From the NCBI GenBank assembly GCA_018696595.1, contig JABHQW010000002.1:1-64000 (forward strand): a DNA stretch of 64,000 bases. The letters run 5' to 3'. Of this stretch, positions 17,690 through 27,663 are shown piece by piece. The position numbers were made by a program, and so were the translations under genes. Within the stretch, counting starts at the first letter, position 1, and every line of letters starts with the position of its first letter. The notes beneath the pieces are model-generated. The model did no database searches. It was not told the DNA's origin and was given only the letters and a program-made list of their open reading frames with translations. This stretch comes from Candidatus Woesearchaeota archaeon. Lineage in GTDB: Archaea; Nanobdellota; Nanobdellia; Woesearchaeales; GW2011-AR9.

Positions 17690-18784
17690 CTAGTTACTAA
17701 TTACAAATCTATAAACATCTACTTTATCTCCTTCTGGGGCAGTTCCAACAACTCCTATTAACGTTTCTCCATCATAAGCAAGATCAAAAATGTATTGTTC
17801 GTTTCCAAAAAACTGATCTAAGCTAAATTTATTTCCTTGGTTAAAAGGTTCTTCTGCTTCTGGAATAAGTTCCCACACTTTTCTTTGTGCGGCAACCCAA
17901 ATCTTTTCTTCATCCCATCCCAATCCCATATAACCAGAAACATAGTGGACTTCGTCAAGCAATTCTCCTTCTTCATCCATTTTATAAAATCTCATATCTT
18001 TACCACTAACCCATAAATGGTCTTCCACAGAAACTATTCCCCAACAATTGTCTTTTGGTAAAGGAAAAGAAGAAAGAACATCCCCCTCTTGATTGACTTT
18101 GTAAGCGTAAGTTAGTTTTTCATCCACATTTTCAGATAAGTACCACAAATTGTCTCCTTGCCAAGTCATGGTTTTTACTTTATGTTGAACATCAATAGTA
18201 TCTTCGATATCTCCATCCAAACTAATTTTATAAATTTTATAATCTTCTAAATCACTAATCCAAAGACTTTTCCCATGATAAGTTATTCCATAACTATAAT
18301 AATCTGTTTCAAATAATTTTTCAACACATAATTTTCCTTCTAATTCTCCTAATACACAGTTTTCTTCAACAGTAATGTCTTGGTTTGAAATTGTGTCTTC
18401 TTGATTTGTTTCAACTTTGTAATCCTCAATAATTGTATCTACTGGGTTGACGTCTTCTTCGCTTTTTATATCCTCTACATTAACTTCTTCTCCAGCAACA
18501 ACATCGACAGAATCAATTGGAACACAACTGCCAAAAATTTCTCCTGGTTCTTTGTAACAGACACGATCTAAATCAGGACAATTTTCTTCATAATAACAAC
18601 CAGTCATCTCTATACATTCTCCTTCCAAACATATTTCTTTATTAGTTTCACATTGGTCATCTGAAAAACAATCAAAACCGGCTTCTTTACCGGAACAAGA
18701 ATATGCTGCAAAAGCTAATGCTAGAGAACTTACTAATAATTTACTTCCTACACTAAATTTGCTAACTAAATCTGCTAAACTCAT
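17690..18784 (-). CDS. Putative lipoprotein with C-terminal beta-propeller-like domain
   Basis: The 364-residue protein begins with a hydrophobic segment ending in AFAAYSC, which resembles a lipobox with the acylated Cys near residue 30. A Cys-rich stretch (30-90) and an acidic linker (95-140) follow. The C-terminal 220 residues contain repeated units such as SLWISDLEDYKIYKIS, NLWYLSENVD and HLWVSGKDMRFYKM. These look like a propeller of the glutamine-cyclotransferase/SMP-30 sort. It lies with other secreted Cys-rich proteins on the same strand. Ligand and role unknown. Confidence 0.65.
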   Translation of the reverse strand: MSLADLVSKFSVGSKLLVSSLALAFAAYSCSGKEAGFDCFSDDQCETNKEICLEGECIEMTGCYYEENCPDLDRVCYKEPGEIFGSCVPIDSVDVVAGEEVNVEDIKSEEDVNPVDTIIEDYKVETNQEDTISNQDITVEENCVLGELEGKLCVEKLFETDYYSYGITYHGKSLWISDLEDYKIYKISLDGDIEDTIDVQHKVKTMTWQGDNLWYLSENVDEKLTYAYKVNQEGDVLSSFPLPKDNCWGIVSVEDHLWVSGKDMRFYKMDEEGELLDEVHYVSGYMGLGWDEEKIWVAAQRKVWELIPEAEEPFNQGNKFSLDQFFGNEQYIFDLAYDGETLIGVVGTAPEGDKVDVYRFVISN

Positions 18785-18835
18785 TATAATCTTTCAGAAC
18801 GAGCTCAATATATAATAATTTTGTAACTGAACCAC

Positions 18836-19171
18836 TTATTTGGGATAATCACAACACCAGCAAGAAGTGTCTTCTTCTCCAGAATCAAAGTCACAGTTTT
18901 CTTCAACAGGTTTACAAATCTTGTCTCCACAAATATCATTGCAAACTCCTTTTCCAATAACTGGCCCACAATCATTTAATACAATAAGAACTCCTGCATA
19001 CGTTGGTATGTCTGGGTTTAATGTTAATGCTGCTCCTTTTATTGCTTCGACTCGATTGTCTGCTAAGTTTATAGAAATTATTGCTACTATTGCCACTAAT
19101 AAAACAGAACCTAAAATTAATCCGATCTCTTTTTTTTCTTTGCTGGAAATAGTCCTCTTTTTTTTCATCAA
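18836..19171 (-). CDS. Small membrane-anchored cysteine-rich protein
   Basis: The 111-residue product has a basic N-terminus, a membrane segment (about 15-35) followed by a short extracellular stalk, and a C-terminal module C-x3-C-x4-C-x6-C-x10-C-x-C-C ending in CWCCDYPK. Size, topology and module match the 106-residue protein at 12901, and the module also ends the giant protein between them. The three may be partners on the cell surface. The gene's upstream region abuts the AbrB-like gene on the other strand. Confidence 0.65.
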   Translation of the reverse strand: MMKKKRTISSKEKKEIGLILGSVLLVAIVAIISINLADNRVEAIKGAALTLNPDIPTYAGVLIVLNDCGPVIGKGVCNDICGDKICKPVEENCDFDSGEEDTSCWCCDYPK

Positions 19172-19324
19172 TGGTGGGAAAGAAATCTAACTATTTAAAT
19201 TTAACTCTCCTTAGATTTGGCGAAGTAAGTAAAAAAGTAAGTAAAAACCATATTAGAAAAAGAAGTAAAAAAGCTAGCAAAATAGTAAGATTTATAAATG
19301 GGAAAAAAATAAGTAACTATTAAG

Positions 19325-19486
19325 TTGGAATTTAAACGTAAATTGTACACTAGAGGAAGTTCATTTGAAACAACTATTCCAAAGCCTATTCTCTTCAAAT
19401 TAAACTTAGAAAAAAAGAATAAGGTGGTTTTCAAGTATGACACAAAAAAAGATCGGTGGTACTTAGATTTTGAAGAGGATAAATAA
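19325..19486 (+). CDS. AbrB/SpoVT-like small DNA-binding protein (TTG start)
   Basis: A 53-residue frame starts at TTG 19325 (MEFKRKLYTRGSSFETTIPK) and ends at 19486. An in-frame stop at 19310-19312 limits it upstream. A TATA box (TTTATAAAT near 19291) lies about 34 nt before the start. The pattern of an R-G-S-S-x-E-T-T-I-P strand, then LFKLNLEKKNKVVFKYD and RWYLDFEE, fits an AbrB/MazE swapped-hairpin domain. It is oriented towards the giant beta-helix gene 20 nt downstream and may regulate it. It is easily missed because of the TTG start. Confidence 0.7.
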   Translation: MEFKRKLYTRGSSFETTIPKPILFKLNLEKKNKVVFKYDTKKDRWYLDFEEDK

Positions 19487-19505
19487 TACAAATATTTAAA
19501 TATAA

Positions 19506-22500
19506 ATGAAAAATAACAAAATTAAAATTAAAAGAGGGGTACTGAGTTTGAAAAAAAGAGGGTCACTGACCTTATTAGGAGTTATTGTAGTGTTGGTTCT
19601 AGGTATTTCTGCATCTTTATTTTTCGCTAACAATTCTGATAATCAATTAACTGGTGCTTTGATTGGTGTTCAAACTATAAAAGGAGAATGTAATATCTCC
19701 ATTACTGAAGACGTAATTAACATTGGTCATGATTATGAATGTACTAATACAGACGGTTTTCATATTGATGCTGACAATGTTACTTTTGATTGTCAGAACC
19801 ATTATATCAAATGTGTAGGTTCTGGATGTAATAACCATACTGGTCCAGTTACACGAGATTTTGCAGGAATTCTTTTAACTAATCGATCTGGTGTTACTAT
19901 CCAAAATTGTTATCTCTATAACTTTAGTGATGGGATTCGTTTAGAAACTAGATCTACTCGTAACATTCTGCAAAATAATTACTTTTACAATAACACTGAT
20001 GGGGTTGACATTTACAATAGTACTGCTAATAATCTTACTGGTAATAGAATTGAACAAATTGGCTATTGTGGTGTAAATATTTCTCACATGAATAACAATA
20101 TTGTGAATGGAACGACTTATAATCGAATCTGGAACAATAAAATTCATAATAATACTGTTCATCATAATATCTCTGATAATTGGCAAGGAAGTAAAGAGGC
20201 TTGTAATGATGCAGTTAGTTTTAACTTTTGGTATTTGGACAAGAATTGTGCTTCTGGTGTTCAGAATATTTTAGTTGCAGAAACCGGGGGCGGAGGAGAA
20301 TGCCTGGGTGGAAATTGGTGGTTGTCTTACTCTGGTGGTGATTCTACTGGTGATGGTTTAGGAGATACTAATGTGCCTTACAAGGGAACAGGGATTACAA
20401 TAACTGGTTCAGGCACTGCTGCGGGAGATAAACATCCATTAATTGATGTTTGTTCTTCTTTACCGATTGTCATCTCAGAGAATACAACTTGCGGTCCTAA
20501 ACAATTAAACAGTTCTACTGGTGAAGGGGTTGCAATAACAAAAGAGAACAAATACTATAATTGTAATGGCACTATATTAAATGGTAATGCTTCTAGCCAA
20601 ACCCCCGCATATCAAGATGATATGAGAGGAATAGAAATCGTTGGAGTTGATGATGTTATCGTAAGAAATTGTGAAATCTATAACTTTACTTATGGGGTTT
20701 ACATTCAAAATGCTCAGAACGTTACTTTAATTAATTTAACGATCAGAGATAATAACAACGTCGGAATTTATATTGGGTCTTTAGCAACGGGAGTAACCGT
20801 TAGGGATAGTAAGATTCAAAATACTAAAGACACTTATTTACAAGAGTATGGTATTTGGTTGAAAAGTGCTAAACCTGGGTCTATAAATAATCCTGGAAAT
20901 AACATTTCAAACAATGTCATCTCTAATCACAGCGTTGGAATTCATTTGAGTGATAATTCTGATTACAATACTATTGAACACAATACTATTTACAATAACA
21001 CCAACGGCATTTTAATAAATGATTCTCTTGCTGTCTCTATTTACAATAATACTATTTTTAATAATAGTGATTCTGGGGTTAAGTTTATTTCTTCTTCAAC
21101 ATTCCAATATTTTGGTAATGAAACTCTGAAGAACGATATTTATGGGAATAATTATGGGATTCATTCAAATGGGACCACCTCTGAAAGTTATTTAACCGGG
21201 ACTATACATAATAATAATTACGGAATTTACTTGTATAACTCTAACTTGAACATTCGGTACGCTTTGTTACGAAACAATACTAATGCTAGTATTTTGATTA
21301 ACAATTCAAATGATGTTGAAATCGATGCTACAAATATTTCAGGAAGTCAGAGTAGTAGTCCACAAGGAGGCTATGGTCTTAGGGTTTTTAATTCTTTAAG
21401 ATTAAAAGTTTCTATAAGTGATCAAGTTGTGGGAGATAGTTATCTTAGAAATAATACTTATGGGGTTTATTTGAAAAACGTAAGTTATGCCCTCTTAGGA
21501 TCTACTTTTAACTCTTTAATATTTTTTAATAATACTAACAACATAGTGTCTTACAACTCCTCTTATAATAATTATTCCAACTTGAAGATCTACAATGGTT
21601 CTATTGGGATTAATTTAACTAAATCTAATTATAGTAGAATTACGGATAGCAATATATCACATTTTTCAGGTTACAATTTGTTCTTTAATAACTCGTATAG
21701 TAATGTTATTTATAACAACATTATTGATAATTCTACTGGTGGCGTAGATGCTTTTGTTAACACTATTAATAACACCTGGAACTTAACATATGATTGTAGC
21801 GGTTCTAATAGAATTGGTGGAAAATGTAAAGGTGGAAATTATTGGAGTGAGTATTCAGGTGTAGATTTAGATAATGATGGGATTGGCAACAATTTGGTGC
21901 CTTACAATAGTTCTGGAAGAATTAATGGGTCTGGTGATTACTTACCTTTAACAAACAACTTGGCAGGGTGTGGGAATATTTCTCGTTCAGTAACTTTAGT
22001 GCAAAACATTTCTATTAATGGTAGTTGTTTCATAATTCAAGCAAGTAATATTTATATTAATTTTAATGGCTACTTTCTAATTGGAAATGGTTCTGGGATT
22101 GCAATTAACATTTCTGATAAGTCCGGGGTAAAAATTTTAAATGCTAATATTGATAACTTTGCAACTGCAATTTATGCTGACCCCTCAGATTATTTGAACT
22201 TTACAAATAATACTATCATTAATAGTAATCTTGGAATTTTACTATTAAAAGTAAATCATAGCCATGTTTTTGAAAATAAGATTAATGGTTCTACTGTGGG
22301 AATTAACTTAACTAACTCTCATAATAATACAGTCTCTAGGAATAATCTTACGTTGAATACTCTCGGTTTAGATTTAACTTCAGGAGCAGCTTCAAATAAA
22401 ATTTATGATAACTTTTTTAATAATACTGCTAATGCTCAAGATGACGGGAGTACAAATACTTGGAATTTAACTTATAACTGTACTGCTGGTAATGGTGCCA

Positions 22501-25500
22501 ATAATGGAAGTATTATCAATAGAAACTGTTCTGGAGGTAATTTCTGGAGTGATTATTTAGGTAAAGATTCTGGCGGTGGATCTTATCCTTATAATGTTTC
22601 TGATAATGGAATTGGTGATACTAATATCCCTTATATAACGGGGATTACTGGCGGGGATTACTTGCCGTTAACTTCAGATAATGGCACATTAAACCTAAGT
22701 TGTCAAAGTATTACTGCTTCAACCACTCTTAGTGGTAATGTGGATTGTCTTACAGGTGATGGAATTACGATTGCCGCTAATGATGTTACTTTAGATTGTA
22801 ATGGGAAAAATATTTCTGGGGGCGGAACCGGAGCTGGTATCTCTGTAAGTGGGCGAAATAACATTATAATTAAAAATTGTAACATTACTAACTTTTACTA
22901 CGGGATTAAATTATTAAATACCAACAATGTTGACATTATCGAAGGTAATGATTTAAGATTAAATGATTTTTATGGGATTTATTTGTATCAAGCTAATGGC
23001 ACTGAAATAAAAGATAATGATATTGTTAATGACAATAATGGGGTTTATCAAATTAGTTCTAGCGCTACGCGGATAATTAATAATACTATCAATTTGCAAA
23101 AAAAGTTTTATGGTGTTTATTCTTTTAATAGTGAGAGGGGTGTTATCGAGAATAATACTTTCTGGAACAATTATCACAGTATTTATTTAGTTAATTCTTC
23201 TTCCACTAATGTAACTGGGAACAATGTTACTTTGAGTGATGTGTATAGTTTGTTTGTACATAAAGGAACAACTGATTCATATTTCCAAAGCAATAATCTA
23301 ACTTTGGGACAAGAAGCGATAAGGATTAAAGAGAACAGTAATAATAATTATTTCATAAACAATCAAATCTTTGATCATTTGAATTATGGTGTATTTTCTA
23401 CAGGTTCTAACAATAACGACTTTACAAACAACACCTTTGTGAACAATAGCAGAAATATCTATTTAGTAAATTCAGTTAATAGTTTGATAAAGAACAACAC
23501 TATTGGGGATGGTATTATAGGTATACAAGCATTGAACAATTCAGATAATATTAATTTGACTGGTAATATTATTAATGCTACTAATTTGCCTAGTTTAGAA
23601 ATTAATAATAGTGCTAATATTGTGTTAGCAAATAACACCATAATCAATAACACTTACCTTTACAATGTTGATGGTGCAAGAATAGAACAAAATAATTCTA
23701 TCAATGATTTGTTAAATATTACTGCTTCAGACAATTTGACAATCGTTGATAATAGTTTACAAGTTCTATCAGTTCATAATACAAATGGTTCTACTATTGC
23801 TAGAAATATTATCACTTCTAAATTAGTTGCAGTAACTTTTTCTTCAGGAAACGTTTCTGCTAATGGCATTAAGAATACCAATGTTACAGCATTTGTATTA
23901 GAAACAGTTACAAATTCAACCATACATGATAATGATGTTCAAAATAATACTCAAGCAATCCTACTATTTGGTTCTTCAACTGGGAATGGTATATTTAATA
24001 ATTGGTTAAAGGATAATGATGTTGGTTTAAACTTTAGTGACTCAACCAGTAATACTGTTTACAATAATTATTTTGAGAATACAAATAATGTTGAAGATGA
24101 TAGTGACAATACCTGGTTTAATACTTATGCTTGTCAAGAACCTAACATTGTTGGCGGACCTTGTCAAGGAGGAAACTTTTATTCTGATTACTATGGATTA
24201 GACAATGGGCTGGGTGGTTTAGAAGAACAAGGCGATGGTATTGGTGACCAACCTTCTACTTATACCATTAGTGGAAGTACGACTGATAATTATCCATTGG
24301 TGCTTTATGTTGCTAGGCAATATTATGATATGAGTTCTGGTGCATTCCCTGATTATAGTGCTTTATTTGATGCGTATGGAAATGTTTCTGGGCTGTTAAC
24401 AAATGCAGAGGTTGTTCCTAATGCTGTTCAAACAATTAATTATAATGACACCACTACAAAAAAAGCGTACTTAGAATTAATTGGACAATTTAATCAGTCT
24501 GATGTCCATGCAGAAACTTTAAAATTAAATCATAATCCAAATAAAACAAGTGTAAATATTACTGGTGTTACTGGAATTGCAGCAACATACACCGCTTACC
24601 TTTATCACAATAACCAACTGGACTCTGGTGTTTATGTTTGTGAAGATGCTTATAATTTATCTTTGGATCAAACTTGTAGTAACGTTGTACAACTTAAATC
24701 TGGTGGAGTAACTGATAATTATAATTTAAGTCATAGTGGGGATCATTATTTAGTTAGTGGTTTATCAAACCAAAGTATAACTGTTGGAATTAATAAAGCA
24801 TTTAGTTGTGGGGGTAATATTACCCATGATATTATTTTTACTGTAGATGTTAATTGTACTGGGGATGCTTTTGTAATAAAGGCAAATAATGTTACCATTG
24901 ACCTAAATGGATATTCATTAATTGGAAGTGGTTCTGGTGTTGGGATTAATATTAGCAGTTACAATTATACTGTTATTAAGGACGGAGACATTATCAACTT
25001 TACTACTGCTATTTATGCTGATCCTGCAAAAGGAATTAACATTACTAACACAAATATTTCTAGTAACAATAGAGGGGTATATTTCTTCTTAATTAATGAT
25101 AGTTTTGTTGTTTCTAACTGGATTTATAATAATTCCGTTGGAATAACTCTGAATCGTTCATACGGGAATAAAGTTTATGACAACTTTTTCAACAATACAA
25201 TTAATGCTATAGATAACGGAAGTAATACTTGGAACATCTCTTTAACCAGCGGGACAAACATTCTTGGTGGTTCATATCTTGGTGGAAACTTTTGGCACAA
25301 TTATACTGGTTGGGATACTGATTTAAATGGGATTGGTGATACTTTGAATGAAAGTATTCGTAGTTCTGCTGGAACAATTAATGGTACTGATCAATTACCT
25401 TTAACTGCTGTCGGAAAAATTGCTTGTGGTAATGTTAATAAGAATATCACTCTGGGGATGAACGTGTCCGCTTCAGGAATATGTTTTAACTTTACAAATC

Positions 25501-26750
25501 AGGTGAGTTTAGTCTTTGACTGTGCTGGTTATTCAATCATTGGTTCTGCTAGTGGTATTGGGTTAAATCTTACTGACACGAATTTGTCAATAATTAGAAA
25601 TTGTACTATTAAAAATTTCAGCATTGGGATCTTTACAAATCGTTCACATAATAATACTTTATTTAGAAATACAATTATTAATAATAGTTTAGGAATAAAC
25701 TTGACTGGCTCAGGGAACAATACCATTTATAATAATCTTTTCAACAACACTAATAATGCTGATGATAATCTTTTGAATATTTGGAACATTTCCAAAACGA
25801 CAGGTAGCAATATTGCTGGTGGGTCCTATTTAGCAGGTAATTTTTGGAGTAACTATAATGGGAGTGATACGGACAGCGATAAAATAGGAAATACTGATTT
25901 ACCTTACAACAATTCTGGAAACATTACTGGTGGTGGAGATTATTTGCCTTTGACAGATTATACTAGTACGTCAAGTACCCCAGAGACTCCTGCAGATACA
26001 ACCACTTCTCCTGGCGGTGGAGGTGGCGGTGGAAGCTATACTAAGAAAACCACTACAGCAAAAGATAATTGTACGCAGAATTGGCAATGTGGTGACTGGA
26101 GCGAATGTATTGGCGGGGAACAGTTTAGAAATTGTAATGATGTCAATCTATGTGAAAGCAAAGAGGATGCTGGAACAATAAGTCAGTTGTTTAAGAAAAC
26201 TAAACCTTCGGAATCAAGAAGTTGTGAAATGTCAATTGTGCCAGAAGTACAAGAACCTTCCTTACCAGAAGAACCTAGTTTGATCTCAGAATTTATTCCT
26301 GATAGTACAACTGGAAAAGCAATTACTTTATCTTCACTTGCTTTATTGATGGCGGTTGGTGGGATCTTTGTTTACTGGCAGTTTGCTTATACCCCTACTC
26401 GATTAAGAAGAAGACTGAAAAAGTTACGTCCTTTATTAGGGGAAGAGACCGCAGATATTTTGAAGTCTGGTTACTTGGGGGTTTATAATTTATATCTTAA
26501 ACTATCTGAGAAGCATAAGCAGAACTTTTATAGTAAAGTCACTAAAGTTCGTGAAACAATTGAGGGGCAACTTAAAGCAGAGAAGAAGATTGAAGAATTG
26601 TTAGAAGATGCACATAAAGGTGGTATTAAAGAACAGAAAGAGCGCTATTTGGGAATTTATCATGAATATCGTAAATTGCCGGTGAAGGTAAAACACAAAT
26701 ACTATCAGCATGTTGTACATTTACGGGAACGGTTAGAAAGAGGGAATTGA
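19506..26750 (+). CDS. Giant surface protein: NosD-like beta-helix modules, TSP1-like motif, membrane anchor
   Basis: The 2414-residue protein has an N-terminal membrane segment (about 20-41) followed by QLTGALIG. Most of the length is parallel beta-helix of the NosD/CASH type. Six modules each end in a GGN(F/W/Y)W-S-x-Y-x-G-x-D...GIGDT-like box and a DYLPLT tail. N-x-S/T sequons are very frequent, suggesting heavy N-glycosylation. Near the C-terminus come a Gly stretch, a thrombospondin-1-like CGDWSECIGGEQFRNC motif, TTGKAIT, a second membrane segment, and a cytoplasmic tail of about 115 residues. That tail contains two copies of a YLGxYxxYxKLxxKxKxxxY repeat. Likely an adhesin or carbohydrate-binding surface protein. 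Confidence 0.85.
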   Translation: MKNNKIKIKRGVLSLKKRGSLTLLGVIVVLVLGISASLFFANNSDNQLTGALIGVQTIKGECNISITEDVINIGHDYECTNTDGFHIDADNVTFDCQNHYIKCVGSGCNNHTGPVTRDFAGILLTNRSGVTIQNCYLYNFSDGIRLETRSTRNILQNNYFYNNTDGVDIYNSTANNLTGNRIEQIGYCGVNISHMNNNIVNGTTYNRIWNNKIHNNTVHHNISDNWQGSKEACNDAVSFNFWYLDKNCASGVQNILVAETGGGGECLGGNWWLSYSGGDSTGDGLGDTNVPYKGTGITITGSGTAAGDKHPLIDVCSSLPIVISENTTCGPKQLNSSTGEGVAITKENKYYNCNGTILNGNASSQTPAYQDDMRGIEIVGVDDVIVRNCEIYNFTYGVYIQNAQNVTLINLTIRDNNNVGIYIGSLATGVTVRDSKIQNTKDTYLQEYGIWLKSAKPGSINNPGNNISNNVISNHSVGIHLSDNSDYNTIEHNTIYNNTNGILINDSLAVSIYNNTIFNNSDSGVKFISSSTFQYFGNETLKNDIYGNNYGIHSNGTTSESYLTGTIHNNNYGIYLYNSNLNIRYALLRNNTNASILINNSNDVEIDATNISGSQSSSPQGGYGLRVFNSLRLKVSISDQVVGDSYLRNNTYGVYLKNVSYALLGSTFNSLIFFNNTNNIVSYNSSYNNYSNLKIYNGSIGINLTKSNYSRITDSNISHFSGYNLFFNNSYSNVIYNNIIDNSTGGVDAFVNTINNTWNLTYDCSGSNRIGGKCKGGNYWSEYSGVDLDNDGIGNNLVPYNSSGRINGSGDYLPLTNNLAGCGNISRSVTLVQNISINGSCFIIQASNIYINFNGYFLIGNGSGIAINISDKSGVKILNANIDNFATAIYADPSDYLNFTNNTIINSNLGILLLKVNHSHVFENKINGSTVGINLTNSHNNTVSRNNLTLNTLGLDLTSGAASNKIYDNFFNNTANAQDDGSTNTWNLTYNCTAGNGANNGSIINRNCSGGNFWSDYLGKDSGGGSYPYNVSDNGIGDTNIPYITGITGGDYLPLTSDNGTLNLSCQSITASTTLSGNVDCLTGDGITIAANDVTLDCNGKNISGGGTGAGISVSGRNNIIIKNCNITNFYYGIKLLNTNNVDIIEGNDLRLNDFYGIYLYQANGTEIKDNDIVNDNNGVYQISSSATRIINNTINLQKKFYGVYSFNSERGVIENNTFWNNYHSIYLVNSSSTNVTGNNVTLSDVYSLFVHKGTTDSYFQSNNLTLGQEAIRIKENSNNNYFINNQIFDHLNYGVFSTGSNNNDFTNNTFVNNSRNIYLVNSVNSLIKNNTIGDGIIGIQALNNSDNINLTGNIINATNLPSLEINNSANIVLANNTIINNTYLYNVDGARIEQNNSINDLLNITASDNLTIVDNSLQVLSVHNTNGSTIARNIITSKLVAVTFSSGNVSANGIKNTNVTAFVLETVTNSTIHDNDVQNNTQAILLFGSSTGNGIFNNWLKDNDVGLNFSDSTSNTVYNNYFENTNNVEDDSDNTWFNTYACQEPNIVGGPCQGGNFYSDYYGLDNGLGGLEEQGDGIGDQPSTYTISGSTTDNYPLVLYVARQYYDMSSGAFPDYSALFDAYGNVSGLLTNAEVVPNAVQTINYNDTTTKKAYLELIGQFNQSDVHAETLKLNHNPNKTSVNITGVTGIAATYTAYLYHNNQLDSGVYVCEDAYNLSLDQTCSNVVQLKSGGVTDNYNLSHSGDHYLVSGLSNQSITVGINKAFSCGGNITHDIIFTVDVNCTGDAFVIKANNVTIDLNGYSLIGSGSGVGINISSYNYTVIKDGDIINFTTAIYADPAKGINITNTNISSNNRGVYFFLINDSFVVSNWIYNNSVGITLNRSYGNKVYDNFFNNTINAIDNGSNTWNISLTSGTNILGGSYLGGNFWHNYTGWDTDLNGIGDTLNESIRSSAGTINGTDQLPLTAVGKIACGNVNKNITLGMNVSASGICFNFTNQVSLVFDCAGYSIIGSASGIGLNLTDTNLSIIRNCTIKNFSIGIFTNRSHNNTLFRNTIINNSLGINLTGSGNNTIYNNLFNNTNNADDNLLNIWNISKTTGSNIAGGSYLAGNFWSNYNGSDTDSDKIGNTDLPYNNSGNITGGGDYLPLTDYTSTSSTPETPADTTTSPGGGGGGGSYTKKTTTAKDNCTQNWQCGDWSECIGGEQFRNCNDVNLCESKEDAGTISQLFKKTKPSESRSCEMSIVPEVQEPSLPEEPSLISEFIPDSTTGKAITLSSLALLMAVGGIFVYWQFAYTPTRLRRRLKKLRPLLGEETADILKSGYLGVYNLYLKLSEKHKQNFYSKVTKVRETIEGQLKAEKKIEELLEDAHKGGIKEQKERYLGIYHEYRKLPVKVKHKYYQHVVHLRERLERGN

Positions 26751-26822
26751 GTTCTGAGAACAGAAAACTATATAAAATAGTTCAAATGGATGTGTTCTAT
26801 TAAATATAGGAGAGTGGTTATA

Positions 26823-27224
26823 ATGGAAATAAAAGATTTGAAAGCAAATAGTGGAAATGTTGATTTAGTTTTTGAGATTGTTGAGAAAGAAGAACCTCGG
26901 ACTTTTGAGAAGTTTGGTAAAACTGGAAGTGTATGTAGTGCTAAAGTAAAAGATGAAACAGGTTCAGTTAAATTAACACTTTGGAACGAAGACATTGAGA
27001 AAGTTAAAGCAGGAGATAAAGTTCATTTACAAAATGGATGGTGCTCAGAGTTTAAAGATGAATTACAAATTTCTTCTGGAAAGTTTGGCAAATTAGACGT
27101 TGTTGAAGCAATGGAAAATAACACCGTTCTTACTAACGATCCAAAAATGTTAAATCCTGAAACTCCAATGGAAGATTCTGAATCTGAAGATGGTGTGATT
27201 GATGAAGAAGAAGTTGTTGAATAA
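26823..27224 (+). CDS. RPA-like OB-fold nucleic-acid-binding protein
   Basis: The ATG at 26823 follows AGGAGAGTGGT; a longer frame from 26790 includes that site and is unlikely. The 133-residue protein has one OB fold: MEIKDLK, EPRTFEKFGKTGSVCSAKVKD, TGSVKLTLWNEDIEKVKAGDKV, then GKFGKLDVVE. Strands of this kind are typical of archaeal single-stranded DNA-binding/RPA proteins. A disordered acidic tail (ESEDGVIDEEEVVE) follows, as in many SSBs. It heads the cluster of RNase P, proteasome and exosome genes. Confidence 0.85.
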   Translation: MEIKDLKANSGNVDLVFEIVEKEEPRTFEKFGKTGSVCSAKVKDETGSVKLTLWNEDIEKVKAGDKVHLQNGWCSEFKDELQISSGKFGKLDVVEAMENNTVLTNDPKMLNPETPMEDSESEDGVIDEEEVVE

Positions 27225-27229
27225 GAATA

Positions 27230-27565
27230 ATGAAATTAATGCCTAGCTTAAGACAGAAAAAGAGGTACGTTGTTTTTGAAATAGTTGCAGACAAAGAATT
27301 TTCTGTTTTAGAAGTTGAGTTAGAAGTTGTTCGAATTCTTAAGGATTTTTTTGGTCAACTTGGGTTAAGCAAAGCTTCTCCTTTATTTTTGAAAGAGAAA
27401 TTCAGTTCTGGGAAGCAACGATTTGTTGTTAAAGTAAACAATAAACATGTTGATGAATTGAAGGCGGCTTTAACTTTAAGCAAAAGTATTAAAAGTACTC
27501 CTGTAATTATTAAATCTATAATTACATCTGGCACTCTTAAGAAGGCCAGTTTACAATTAAATTAA
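27230..27565 (+). CDS. rnp2: RNase P protein component 2 (Pop5/Rnp2)
   Basis: The 111-residue protein starts MKLMPSLRQKKRYVVFEIV, the Pop5 signature, and continues with an RRM-like ferredoxin fold (LEVELEVVRILKDFFGQLG, RFVVKVNNKHVDELKAAL). Pop5 pairs with Rpp30 to stimulate the catalytic RNA of archaeal RNase P in tRNA 5' maturation. It lies 5 nt after the OB-fold gene and upstream of proteasome alpha, a neighbourhood common in archaea. Its partner Rpp30 is not in the window. Confidence 0.88.
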   Translation: MKLMPSLRQKKRYVVFEIVADKEFSVLEVELEVVRILKDFFGQLGLSKASPLFLKEKFSSGKQRFVVKVNNKHVDELKAALTLSKSIKSTPVIIKSIITSGTLKKASLQLN

Positions 27566-27599
27566 AAAGTTCAAGTACCTAAGATTGGGAAACAATTTA

Positions 27600-27663
27600 T
27601 GGGACTAAGTGAGCTGTGAAGCGAACGCATGTCGCACTTCGCTCCCAGTTGGCGAAAGAACTG
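27600..27663 (+). promoter_or_regulatory. Two hairpins in the psmA leader
   Basis: Between Pop5 and PsmA lies a GC-rich stretch. TGGG (27600-27603) pairs with CCCA (27644-27647), enclosing AGCGAA (27620-27625) with TTCGCT (27638-27643). A second hairpin, CAGTT-GGCGAAAG-AACTG (27646-27663), can form instead of the outer helix since they share bases. It ends just before the GAGGTGG ribosome-binding site (about 27666-27672). The mutual exclusion and position suggest translational control, but this is inference. Confidence 0.45.

Noticed and set aside
19201-19491. Minus-strand 96-codon open frame
   Set aside because: It is antisense to the AbrB-like gene with its own TATA box; its composition (Phe/Ser/Tyr-rich) is that of a reverse-complement shadow.
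22000-26000. CRISPR-like repetition
   Set aside because: The repetition here and in 13-17, 55-58 and 58-64 kb is protein-level (beta-helix, Cys and Ig-like repeats) in open frames; no direct repeats with uniform spacers were seen.
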